Below are positions 54,601-63,760 of a stretch of 64,000 nucleotides of DNA, one piece after another; within the stretch, counting starts at the first letter, position 1, and every line of letters starts with the position of its first letter. The DNA lies in the NCBI GenBank assembly GCA_964612515.1, contig CAZTCX010000001.1, forward strand, positions 1 to 64,000, written 5' to 3'. Source of the DNA: SABY01 sp964612515. GTDB lineage: Bacteria > Bacteroidota > Bacteroidia > Bacteroidales > 4484-276. A program made the translations under genes and the position numbers. The notes beneath the pieces are model-generated. The model searched no databases. It worked only from the letters and a program-made list of their open reading frames with translations, and was not told the DNA's origin.

Positions 54601-57600
54601 TAGCGGCGGGAAACAACCCGCAGGCTACCTATCCGGGCAGCGGGCAGTCGTTTGTATTCAATCCTGCTCAACCACTTATTGCAGGCACCTATCGTATCAA
54701 GGCCATCGACGACCTTACAGGATGTATTATCTTCATGGATGGTCTAATAACGATTTACGACAACCCCGATGTTTACACCATTACCGCCGAAGGATTTCCT
54801 GTTCCTAATGGAGGCGACTATTGCCCCCCGGTAGATATTGGCCTAACCTGGTCGGAAGTTTCAGTGAAATATTCTTTGTATTGTGATGAAGTAACAGGCG
54901 GACCCGTTGCCACGCTGGATGGAACCGGTGGTATACTAAATTTCGGCACTTTCGATTTTCCAGGAGGATATCATATCGAAGCCAAGCACTTGTTAACTTC
55001 CTGCGACAAAGTCATGGCTGGGGTTGTCAATATCAGCGATGGGCCTGTGGTGTATTCCGTATCATGCGAAAATCCACTATTTTGTGAAGGTAACACGGGC
55101 CAGATTACCCTCGTGCTCGACGATTCGCAACAAGGCGTAGCTTACGAACTGCTCCTCGAAGGCCAGCCTGTGGTTCCTCCGTACATTATAATAGGTAACG
55201 GTGGAATGCTCCAATGGCAAAACGTGTCGGGGTTTGGGGAGGGAATTTACACCATTACAGCAACCTTTGCCGACGACCCGATGTGTTCTGCCGTGATGCT
55301 GCCTGGTATATTGGTGCAAGAGCTGAGTCTTCCAACAGCTCAATTATCCGGCGATACCATTACCATCTGCAATGGCGATACGGCATCTATACCTTTGCAA
55401 CTTACCGGAGAACTGCTCGATTGGAAAATTACCTGGTCGATTGACGGGGTAATGCAACCGCCCGACACACTCTATAATAATGGTGCGCCTCAGTTTCTAA
55501 AATGTGCTCCAACCCAACCTGTAAATGTTGGACTTATCAAAATTGAATATTTGCAATCGCCGGGATGCGTAGGTACCGTAGCAGGGAATTTCCTTATTCT
55601 TGTCGATCCTGTGCCAGATATTTATGCCGGAGATGATGCTGGTGTTTGTCTCGGTGATACTTTATTAATACAAAATGCTTACGCCGAAAACATCAAACTC
55701 TTCAACTGGGAGATGATTCCTCCGGCGGCTGGTATTGTTATTAATGCCAACACCCTCACGCCTTTGTTTGTTCCCAATATTTCCGTTTCCAACAGCATGG
55801 TTGAATTGGTGTTGCATGCCGGAGGAACCGGTGCTTGTGCTTATCAAGAGGTTACTTCATCAGTTTTTATACAGGTCGATTCGTTGCCGATGGCCGTAGC
55901 CGGCAGTAATGCCATCATTTGCGTTACAGACACATTCTATTTGCAAGGTTTTGCTGCTAATTATGGTAATGTGTTATGGGAGGATCTCTCTGGTTTAGGA
56001 ACCTTCAATCCCAATCCACCCGGCGTGCTTGATCCAGTTTATTACCTCAACGAGCCTGACACCATCGCTGAACCGGTAGATATTATATTGCGCCTCACAG
56101 CAGAAGGAATGGGAGCCTGCGGTTATCAGTCATACAGCAGTACTTTGATTTTGACGGCCATACCCGAGCCACGGCAAGTCTCGGCGGGTGAAGACGCAAT
56201 TATTTGTGAAAACGCCACTTATACTACAACCAGCGCTACTGCTTTGCAATACAGCGCACTCCAATGGGCTACCACCGGCGATGGACTATATGATAATCCT
56301 ACAACACTTTCGTGTAAATATACACCAGGTGCTGGTGATATTCAGAATGGCCAGGCGAAACTTTATCTTGATGTGCAACCACTTAGTCCGTGTACGCTGG
56401 TGGTGAGCGATACCATGGTTCTTTCCATCCGTCAGCTTCCGCAGATTTCTGCTGGTGTCGATACCTTATTATGTGAAAACATAATGTTTTATGAAGTTCC
56501 AGCTACAGCAACAAATCAGGCAAACGTGAAGTGGCGCACCAATGGTGACGGCTACTTTGATGATTCCTCTTTGGTGACGCCTAAATATACTTTTGGCGTC
56601 GAAGATATTCTTGCCGGTATAGTCGAACTTTGCTTTACAGCTTACCCACTGGCACCATGCGCCGTTGCCGATTCTGCATCGGATTGCATGATGCTGACAA
56701 TTCAGCCGATGCCCTTGGCCGAAGCTGGATTGGATAAAGTTATTTGTGAAAACACCAGCCTGTATTTTGACCAAACCATGGTGATGGCTGCCAATTACGA
56801 CAGCTTACTATGGCGCGGTGGCGATGGACAGTTTGATGATGCTACCATCCTCAACACAACCTATACGCCGGGTGCAGATGATATTTCTGCAGGCGCTGTT
56901 ATGTTATGCCTTACTGCTTACGCAGAAAGTCCCTGCTTGCTCGCCGACTCGGTGCAGTCGTGCATGGAGCTGCTCATCACACCACTTCCAGTGGCTGAAG
57001 CTGGCAATGATATTACCCTTTGTGAAAATGAAACACTGTTGCTTGAGGAGGCCTTTGCCCTCAATTACGACAGCTTGCTGTGGCGCGGTGGCGATGGCTG
57101 GTTTGATGACGCCACGTTGCTTGCGGCTACTTATTCACCGGGTGCAGGAGATATTGCCGTAGGCACAGTTACACTTTGTCTTACTGCTTACGCAAATGCT
57201 CCTTGTTTGCCGGCTGACTCGCTACGTACCTGCCTGACTTTAACTATCCAAACTTTGCCTGAAGTTGATGCGGGCAGTGATGCAACCGTTTGTGAAAGTA
57301 CTACGACGTATCCAATAATTGGCGCCGCAGCCGAAAATTATTCTGCGTTGCAATGGACTACAATTCCGGCAGGTTTGGGTGAGTTTTCGGATGTTACAGC
57401 GTTAAATCCTGATTATTCACTACCGGAAATTAATAATCCTATTGACATCCAGATGATTTTGACCGCTACCGGTTTGGCGCCATGTGACGATTCTGAGGTG
57501 ATGGATATGTTCTGGCTTCATATTGACCCGCTGCCTGAAATTGATGCCGGTGATACTTTGGAAGTTTGTGTGGCCAATCATGTTCAAATCAAGGATGCCG

Positions 57601-59543
57601 GCACAGCTTTTATCACCGGTTTTACCTGGGTAATTTTAAAAGGTGAAGGAACCCTTGACGATCCTTTACGTCTCGATCCGACCTATTATCCTGCACCTGG
57701 CGATGCCACCGATACGGCCATCTTGGTGTTGCAGGTTATGGGTACAGCGGCATGCAGCAACGAGCCTGCCACCGACACCGTTCGGATTATTGTTTCGGGG
57801 TTGCCATCCATTAGCATAGCTAATCCTGTAGGAGTGATCTGTATGGATGATCCTGACGGATATACCGTTGCTGAAGGATTTGTGGTTGTCGAAAACTACA
57901 GCAGCTATCAATGGGAGCTGGTAATAGGAACTGGGAACGGGCAGTTGCTCAACGCCAACACGCTCACGCCCACCTATCATCCCAGCGCGTGGGATGCTGG
58001 GAAAAATGTTGTACTTAAGCTGAGAGCCAATGGCTTGCAGGTTTGTACCAATTTTCAATCCGACGCCGACTTTATCATCAAAGTAGGTGCACGCCCTGTA
58101 GCCGATTTTGAACCGATAAATCCCTCGTTTTTCGAACTGACCATGGAAATGGCGNNNNNNNNNNATAATATGGCTGATTCGGTGCTTTGTCCGGGGCAGC
58201 AAACCTGGTTTGAAGACCTTTCAGGATTTGGTTACAGTGCAGCCCATCCCGACCAGACGATCACCAACCGAATCTGGGATTTTGGTGATGGTGACAGCAT
58301 CGATTCCGGCACTGAAACGTTTATTTCTCATACGTATGCAGCTCCGGGAGCTTACACCGTAAAACTTATAGTTGTTACAGCCATTGATGGTATTACCACC
58401 TGCGCTGACTCCACGATGCTTACGGCAACCATAAAAGAACCGCCCGTGGCAGGATTTTCTTACAGGAAAATCAGCAATTGCGTTGGACTTATCCAGTTTT
58501 ATGACACTTCGTGGGTGAAGCAATCGTACATTACCGATTGGTGGTGGACGTTTGGTGAAGATTATTATTCCGACCTCCAAAATCCACAGTTTGAGTTTGA
58601 GAGCAGCGGTGCTAAAACAGTAACACTTACCGTTACCGATCGCAACGGGTGTATCGGCTATTTTACAGATACTATTTTTATCGATGCGCTATTCGATTTT
58701 GAAGTTAAGCATCAGGATGCCTGCTACGGCGAAGCCACCCGTTTCTGGATTGACAGCGCCAGTATTTTGCCACCGGGCAACATTATCCAAACCTATGAAT
58801 GGACTTTTGGCGATGGTAATTCATCTTCGAATATACCAGCGCCAGAGCATATCTACACCCATGCCGGTGAGCATCAGGTGGTGCTAAAGACAATCGATGC
58901 CTCCGGATGCGAAAAAGTTAAAAGCCTGATGGCTGTGGTTCCCGTGCCGCTTGAACCTGCATTTTCTTTCGATGATTGCAGACTCACGGTATTGTTCAGC
59001 GGATATACCGCTTCTGTAACCGATGACGTTTCGTGGTGGGCCTGGGATTTTGGTGACGGTAAACACGATACTATCTTTGCTCCTGAGCAACCTGTGATTA
59101 CCCACACCTACACCAACACTGAGGTTTACGCCGTAACGCTTACGGTAGCCGATACGAAAGGCTGCTCCGAGACGTATGCTATCGACACCATTCGCACCGA
59201 GTGTCTGGAGTACAAAGGCCTCTACATTCCGAATGCGTTTGCACCTGAACATCCAAACAAGGAAGTGAGTGTGTTTTTGCCCAAAGGAATCGGCCTGGAG
59301 GAGTATCACATCAGCGTGTATGATTTATGGGGCAATAAGCTCTGGGGATCGTCGGCATTGGACGATGGCGGTAGCCCTACAGAATCGTGGAATGGCAAGT
59401 ACAAGAATACAACCATGCCACCAGGTACCTATGTTTATAATGCTTACGCCAAATTTAAGGACGGCACTGTGTGGGGCAACGACGCCACCGGGCTTGGCCA
59501 ACAAGGCAACGATATAACTGGCACTATTTTATTAATCCGATAA
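45694..59543 (+). CDS. giant T9SS surface adhesin-like protein (SprB-like), 5' end in gap
   Basis: More than 4600 residues, 5' incomplete. It is built of repeat domains: PKD-like modules near the start (WNFSDPNSGTKN, IDFGDGTFITFF); about 17 copies of an about 90-residue module ending in Y.V.A.N..T.C (for example LSGSQLGVTYQLIYNGN); about 11 modules starting AG.D..ICE; four PKD domains near 58.2-59.2 kb (WDFGDGDS, WTFGDGNS, WDFGDGKHD); and a T9SS type B sorting domain at the end (YIPNAFAPEHP, ISVYDLWGNKLWG, PPGTYVYNAYAKFKDG). Thus it is carried to the cell surface by type IX secretion. Similar proteins act in gliding, adhesion or sheath formation. A PorP/SprF-like gene follows by 11 bases. A 10-N gap at 58155-58164 preserves the frame. 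Confidence 0.9.
49280..55880 (+). repeat. about 3-kb duplicated super-module within the giant gene
   Basis: Unit 1 (49280 to about 52318) and unit 2 (about 52319 to 55880) follow the same plan: a module with VCSG near its start (SLTVCSGVTLDYEPQSN / DLMMCSGEALNYTITTD), a ISNNINQQTVISG / ITNLQNEQFINSG module, a chain of 90-residue modules (7 in unit 1, 9 in unit 2), then a SAQVNAPPLVCQDDC / TAQLSGDTITICNGD module and an AG.D module. The sequences have diverged but order is kept, so a block duplication of about 1,000 codons with later insertion of two modules is likely. Confidence 0.75.
56707..57252 (+). repeat. recent tandem pair of 90-residue AG.D..ICE modules
   Basis: NYDSLLWRGGDG is encoded at 56793-56829 and again 270 bases later at 57063-57099 with only two or three base differences in 37. 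Adjacent sequence (PLPVAEAGNDITLCEN / PMPLAEAGLDKVICEN) is also close. This is a recent duplication or gene conversion, exactly 90 codons apart. Confidence 0.75.
58155..58164. other. 10-N gap inside the giant surface gene
   Basis: Ten N between GAAATGGCG and ATAATATGG. The frame on both sides agrees only if exactly 10 (mod 3) bases are missing, so either the gap size is right or the agreement is luck. It lies just before the first of the four C-terminal PKD domains. Confidence 0.9.
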
Positions 59544-59554
59544 AACGAAAGATC

Positions 59555-60670
59555 ATGAAAACAGATAATTTAAAAAAATGGTTTTTCTATGGCGCAGCAT
59601 CCGTAGTTCAGATATTGGCGTTAATGTGGGTCGTTAATACTGTGGCTCAGGATGCCACTTACTCACAGTTTTACAACAACCGCCTTTACTACAATCCGGC
59701 CTATGCCGGTGCCAGCAGTGGCTTGCGTGTAAATATGCACTACCGTAACCAATGGAATAAACTCAACAGCAATTTCGACAATTATACTTTAAGTGTTGAT
59801 GTTGCCGAACCAAACTTTCCGGGTAGCGGTGGGCTTGGCATAATCGTTCAAAGCGACATGGACGGACTGGGAAATGTGCAGACTACCTCTGCAACTTTGG
59901 CCACTTCTGTGAAAATTCACATGTCGGATAATCTCTTGACGCAATTTGGACTAAACGCCGCCTTTGTTCGCAAAACAATCAATTGGGACAACCTGATTTT
60001 TAGCGACCAGATCGACCCACGTTATGGCGTCGTAAATCCGTCGTCTTTCGTCGCGCCCGACTACAACAGCTTGAATTTCCCGGATTTTGGTGCGGGAATC
60101 CTGCTCAAGTTTTGCGAACAAACCGACGCTATCAACAATGTGGTGGGTACGCTGGCTGTATCGGTGCAGCATCTGTTCACGCCTGATATTTCATTTTACG
60201 AAAGTGATGCAAAGCTTCCCCTTAAACTGGTAGTAATGGGAGACGTGCTGCTTGATAACGAAACCGGCAGCACCAGTAGATACAGCAAGAAGGATAATAA
60301 GTTTAAGATCAATCCGGGGTTTTTGTTTGAGAAACAGGGGAAAATGTCTAACTTTTCTGTAGGATTAAACGCCTACAAAAGTTTTATCTATTCCGGCATC
60401 TGGATCAGAAACCAAAGCTTTGCTTTTACCGATCTTAAGGACTTGATTGTGATGGTTGGCGCCAATGTTCCTTTTGGCAACAACAGCCGCATAAAGTTGC
60501 GCTATTCATACGACTATCTGTTGAGTGACGTGCGCCGTGTGGCAGGAGCCACGCATGAAGTATCGGTAATATATGAGCTGGATGGATTCAGCTTCTTTGG
60601 AGCTCCACGTGGCAATGGATCACGGTTTGGCGATTCTAAAAAGTCGTGCCTTGACTGCGCACCATTTTAA
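59555..60670 (+). CDS. PorP/SprF-family type IX secretion membrane protein
   Basis: A 371-residue barrel protein. The signal is KKWFFYGAASVVQILALMWV with cleavage near AQDATYSQFY. The body starts YSQFYNNRLYYNPAYAGASSGLRVNMHYRNQW, the PorP/SprF signature, and ends with RLKYSYDYLLSDVRR-like sequence. In Flavobacterium johnsoniae, SprF is the outer-membrane partner needed to export SprB. The gene lies 11 bases after the giant adhesin, the same arrangement. The start is the ATG at 59555, inside the frame that begins at 59471. Confidence 0.9.
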   Translation: MKTDNLKKWFFYGAASVVQILALMWVVNTVAQDATYSQFYNNRLYYNPAYAGASSGLRVNMHYRNQWNKLNSNFDNYTLSVDVAEPNFPGSGGLGIIVQSDMDGLGNVQTTSATLATSVKIHMSDNLLTQFGLNAAFVRKTINWDNLIFSDQIDPRYGVVNPSSFVAPDYNSLNFPDFGAGILLKFCEQTDAINNVVGTLAVSVQHLFTPDISFYESDAKLPLKLVVMGDVLLDNETGSTSRYSKKDNKFKINPGFLFEKQGKMSNFSVGLNAYKSFIYSGIWIRNQSFAFTDLKDLIVMVGANVPFGNNSRIKLRYSYDYLLSDVRRVAGATHEVSVIYELDGFSFFGAPRGNGSRFGDSKKSCLDCAPF

Positions 60671-60693
60671 CATTTCGTAAAAATACCTGATAT

Positions 60694-61380
60694 ATGATGA
60701 AATTTGCAAACACCCTTTTATTTTTGATAATATTTACAGCTCCGGTTGTCATGGCGCAGCAGGACGGGCCATCCCAACTGGAGTTGAAGTACAATCCACG
60801 ACTGCGAATGGTGGGCTTCGACACTACAATTAATGTTGCCGGAGGACTGGACGAGGCAACCATTTTTAACCGCGTGATAGAGTGGTTCAACGACGAATTC
60901 CAGACGCATAATGTGGTGCTTAGCAAAAAGGATTCAACGGGGCAGCTTCATTTTAGCTTGAGCAAGGAAGCATCGGAGAAGTCTGCTGATAGCAGGAAAG
61001 CAAAAGGCTCAGGGTACATGGTGCAGGGGCGCTATATGGATGTTTTTAAAAATCACAAAATAGGGGCTAGCAGTGATTTCGTTATGTGTACCCGCGTTGA
61101 AATAGAAATGTTGCCGGCAGCATTCCACATCACCTTCACCTCCTTCAAGTTGCCCGATTATGGATTTATATCTTTCGAATCGTTTTTTCTGGAAAACCAG
61201 ATGCTGAAAAAGCAATACCATAACCTCGAAAAAAACATGTGCATCAAGATGGGCGTCCTGGTGAGCGACCTGAAATCTTATATCGAAAACTACCCGCCAA
61301 AGCGAAGCCAATGGCAGGAACTGCCCGACAACTCACGAAAGAATAAGAAGAAGCGGGAGGGGGAGAAGGATTTTCAATGA
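60694..61380 (+). CDS. secreted DUF4468-like protein
   Basis: A 228-residue protein with a signal peptide ending APVVMAQ. GGLDEATIFNRVIEWFNDEFQ near residue 52 and STGQLHFSLSKEA resemble DUF4468 (TBP-like fold) proteins of Bacteroidota, whose function is unknown. The lysine-rich tail (RKNKKKREGEKDFQ) is unusual. It follows the SprF-like gene by 23 bases, likely the same operon. Confidence 0.65.
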   Translation: MMKFANTLLFLIIFTAPVVMAQQDGPSQLELKYNPRLRMVGFDTTINVAGGLDEATIFNRVIEWFNDEFQTHNVVLSKKDSTGQLHFSLSKEASEKSADSRKAKGSGYMVQGRYMDVFKNHKIGASSDFVMCTRVEIEMLPAAFHITFTSFKLPDYGFISFESFFLENQMLKKQYHNLEKNMCIKMGVLVSDLKSYIENYPPKRSQWQELPDNSRKNKKKREGEKDFQ

Positions 61381-61535
61381 TTGACGCTTTCAATAATTGC
61401 TTCTTCATTTTCGGTAACAATTAGTCCGCTATTAAGACAGTAATCCTTTGAACTGGAGCTAATGGGTCTTCCGGTTTTCACCAATGTGTTTACCCGCTGC
61501 TGTATGGTAGATTCTATTCTCCCACCTTCTCCCGC
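61374..61535 (-). pseudogene. short open stretch without start codon, possible gene remnant
   Basis: A minus-strand frame of about 54 codons ending at 61374-61376 encodes a plausible sequence (IESTIQQRVNTLVKTGRPIS and then IVTENEEAIIESVNH). No ATG, GTG or TTG precedes it, and it overlaps the 3' ends of both neighbours. It may be the remnant of a gene or a chance frame. Confidence 0.3.
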
Positions 61536-62092
61536 ACAAAAAGCGTGTAAATAATGGGTAGCAATCCGAAGGTTGGAAGGATAAAGATGGCGAGAAACCA
61601 GGCCAGTTGTTGGTTTCTGCCGGCTTTCCAGAGGCCCATGGCTTTCCAGGTGAGTTCCCAGACGATGAAAAATATGATGAGCCAGAGTGTGTTCAGGTTG
61701 CCGGCGCCGATTAAGGGCGGGTAGGGGATAAAGACGACGTCGGTGATCTCGTGGCGTTTGTTGTAAACGAGCTTGATGGTGTAGTTTTTCTTTTCAAAAT
61801 GGCTGGTGAGATATACGATGTCGTAATCGCGAAAGCGGTCGTATTTGGTGCTTTGCAGGCTGACGAATTTCCCGAGTTGACTTAGCTGAAATTGCCATGA
61901 CTGGCGGAGTTTGTTTTCAAAGTTCGCGTCAGCATGCGGTGGCGCCATGTATTTGCGGTTGGTTTCGTAGTTTTCGTTTTTCAGATTCTCCAGAAAATCG
62001 ATGGAGCGGTTTACTATTTCCGTTTCGGATTGAGCAGAAACGCTGGTGGCAATAAAAAGAAAAAGTATTACAATCAGAAGACGTGTGGGCAT
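61514..62092 (-). CDS. secreted membrane protein, DUF3887-like plus DUF5652-like ends
   Basis: A 192-residue protein. Residues 1-20 are a signal peptide (LLIVILFLFIATSVSAQ). Residues about 22-120 look like DUF3887 (SETEIVNRSIDFLENLKNENYETNRKYM; WQFQLSQLGKFVSLQ). The end has two membrane segments (LNTLWLIIFFIVWELTWKAMGLWKA and LAWFLAIFILPTFGLLPIIYTLF), similar to small DUF5652 or PLDc_N-type proteins. The fusion suggests an envelope protein with a periplasmic domain. It lies 4 bases downstream of the glycosyltransferase gene, one operon. Confidence 0.65.
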   Translation of the reverse strand: MPTRLLIVILFLFIATSVSAQSETEIVNRSIDFLENLKNENYETNRKYMAPPHADANFENKLRQSWQFQLSQLGKFVSLQSTKYDRFRDYDIVYLTSHFEKKNYTIKLVYNKRHEITDVVFIPYPPLIGAGNLNTLWLIIFFIVWELTWKAMGLWKAGRNQQLAWFLAIFILPTFGLLPIIYTLFVREKVGE

Positions 62093-62096
62093 AGGA

Positions 62097-63230
62097 TCAG
62101 GCGATTTGTTCGATTAGCTTTTCCATTGAACACCACAATCGCTCGGATGTTTTTTGCCAACTGAACATTTTTCGTCTTTCGCGTCCTTTAATAATCAAAT
62201 CTTCACGCAGGTCAGCGTTGGTAGCAATTTGCTGCAATGCCTCCGTTATCGACGGTACCGAAAAAGGATCGACCAGCAGGGCGGCGTCGCCGGCTACCTC
62301 GGGCATGGAGGTAACGTTGCTGGTTACAACAGGGACATCACAATAGAAAGACTCAACGATGGGGATTCCAAAGCCTTCGAAATAGCTGACGTAGGTGGTG
62401 GCCAGCGCCGAGGCCAACACGTGGTGTAATTCGTCCACGCGCAATCGTCCTGAAAAAATCACCTCATCGCGATATTGCATGCTGTTGTATGCGTTTTCAA
62501 TCTCGGAAGTCCACCACTTTTTTTCGCCCACTATCAGCAGCTTGACACCTTGATTGTCGGTGGCTTTAAAAGCGTCAAAGGCCGGAAAGAGCCGCGCCAG
62601 GTTTTTGCGCGGGTGCAGCGATCCGATAAAAAGAAAGTAAGGCGCGCCGCCGGTATATTTATTTCTTGTCGCCGTGCGCGTTGCTTCATCCAGCGGCGTA
62701 AACCCTTCGTTGGCGCCATTGTAAACCACATCTATTTTATCCTTTTCTACACCATACAGCTTCACAATGTCCAGTTTTGAATATTCAGAAACTGTAGCAA
62801 TTCGTCTGGCTTTGAAAGCATATTCCGGAAAATAGTTGCGATAAAACCGACGCTCGGCACGCGGCAGATCCTGTGGGTAATGTTCGAAGTTAAGATCATG
62901 GAAAACATTCATCGACGGCACCTGGGTTTTCAGCGAAAGATATCCGTCAGGCGAGAAAAACATCTGTGCTTCTATCTTCTTCAGCACCCGAGGAACAGCA
63001 TGCTCAAACCAGAGATAATACAATAGTGGATGTCGCGCTTGTGGTGGCACTACCAGCGGAATCACATTATCAGCAAAGATAAAGGATTGATGAAATTTAC
63101 GGTCGAACAGGAAGTAAAAGGTGTGTTCGGGGTGTTGCACGGTGATGCGTCGCAGGTTTTCATAGGTAAACCATCCGATGCCCTCGAGTTTGTCTTTAAT
63201 CAAAAGTCTGGTGTTTACTGCTATTCTCAC
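62097..63230 (-). CDS. glycosyltransferase family 4-like protein
   Basis: A 377-residue enzyme. The start is the GTG at 63230 giving MRIAVNTRLLIKDKLEGIGWFTYE, a usual GT4 beginning with a GIG.Y glycine loop. The upstream part of the frame is translation of repeats. KIDVVYNGANEGF near residue 180, YFLFIGSLHPRKNLARL near residue 205 and YVSYFEGFGIPIVESFYCDVPVVTSNVTSMPEVAGDAALLVDPF near residue 285 (EGFG with the ExxxxxxE region) are the GT-B signature of GT4. It transfers a sugar from an NDP donor; probably surface polysaccharide. A flippase is divergent upstream. Confidence 0.92.
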   Translation of the reverse strand: MRIAVNTRLLIKDKLEGIGWFTYENLRRITVQHPEHTFYFLFDRKFHQSFIFADNVIPLVVPPQARHPLLYYLWFEHAVPRVLKKIEAQMFFSPDGYLSLKTQVPSMNVFHDLNFEHYPQDLPRAERRFYRNYFPEYAFKARRIATVSEYSKLDIVKLYGVEKDKIDVVYNGANEGFTPLDEATRTATRNKYTGGAPYFLFIGSLHPRKNLARLFPAFDAFKATDNQGVKLLIVGEKKWWTSEIENAYNSMQYRDEVIFSGRLRVDELHHVLASALATTYVSYFEGFGIPIVESFYCDVPVVTSNVTSMPEVAGDAALLVDPFSVPSITEALQQIATNADLREDLIIKGRERRKMFSWQKTSERLWCSMEKLIEQIA

Positions 63231-63246
63231 GGCTTTTGTTTTGCGG

Positions 63247-63254
63247 CAAAGGTA
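63247..63254 (-). promoter_or_regulatory. -7 promoter box of the glycosyltransferase gene
   Basis: Minus strand TACCTTTG matches TAnnTTTG, 16 bases before the GTG at 63230. This supports the internal start. Confidence 0.55.
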
Positions 63255-63295
63255 GGGGATTTTCGTTGAAACACGGAGATGATTTTTAGAATAAC

Positions 63296-63422
63296 GATCT
63301 GGACGAAGAGACGAAGAGACGAAGAGACGAAGAGATGGAGGGACGGAGAGACGAAGAGACGAAGAGACGAAGAGATGGAGGGACGGAGAGATGGAGAGAC
63401 GGAGAGACGGAGAGACGGAGGG
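63296..63422. repeat. GACGAAGA/GGAGAGAC tandem repeat array
   Basis: Units of 8 bases (AGACGAAG, and the variants GATGGAGG, GACGGAGA) repeat about 15 times. A higher-order period of 40 bases is visible, since a 30-base block at 63321-63350 recurs at 63361-63390. It lies between the divergent promoters of the glycosyltransferase and the flippase. Confidence 0.85.
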
Positions 63423-63438
63423 GGAAATAAGATAAGGC

Positions 63439-63617
63439 TCTTTTATTAATCTCTGCGTCTCCGCGCCTTTGCGGTGAAATGAAAGAATAAACCACAGGGG
63501 CACAGAGATACAGAAGAAGAAAAGAGAGAAAACCGCGGAGGCGGAGAGACGCAGAGGAAAGACAGAAGGAAATACCTCTTTTATTAAATCCGCGCCTCTC
63601 CGCCTCAGCGGTGAAAT
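63439..63617. repeat. dispersed CTCTGCGTCTCCGCG-type repeats in direct and inverted copies
   Basis: Direct copies run from CTCTTTTATTAATCTCTGCG at 63439 (through GCGGTGAAAT at 63480) and from CTCTTTTATTAAATCCGCG at 63578 (through GCGGTGAAAT at 63617). An inverted copy, ACCGCGGAGGCGGAGAGACG at 63532, pairs with the first. These resemble the rrn-like CGCAGAGGCGCAGAGAC repeats that I recall in many bacterial genomes. No gene is supported in 63231-63760. Confidence 0.75.
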
Positions 63618-63653
63618 AATTAGATCCAGTCCTGAGCAGCGAGTTTGTTTTCG

Positions 63654-63661
63654 TAGTTTTG
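63654..63661 (+). promoter_or_regulatory. -7 promoter box, flippase gene
   Basis: TAGTTTTG matches TAnnTTTG, 99 bases before the ATG at 63761. A 40-codon frame at 63673 sits between and could be a leader. Confidence 0.4.
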
Positions 63662-63760
63662 CCGGCTTTTAAATGGCGCGCTACTACGCAACCTTTGAGC
63701 GTAAATGGCCGTCTATAACTAGCATTACTAAAACCACGAAACCGACGGGCTGGCTTGCTG

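Noticed and set aside
63296..63422. possible CRISPR-like array
   Set aside because: Repeats are 8 bp with a 40-bp period and no unique spacers; no cas genes are present.
63231..63503. N-terminal 91-codon extension of the glycosyltransferase
   Set aside because: It is translation of the 8-bp tandem repeat (Ser, Leu, Arg, Pro) and a promoter box lies between; the GTG at 63230 gives a normal start.
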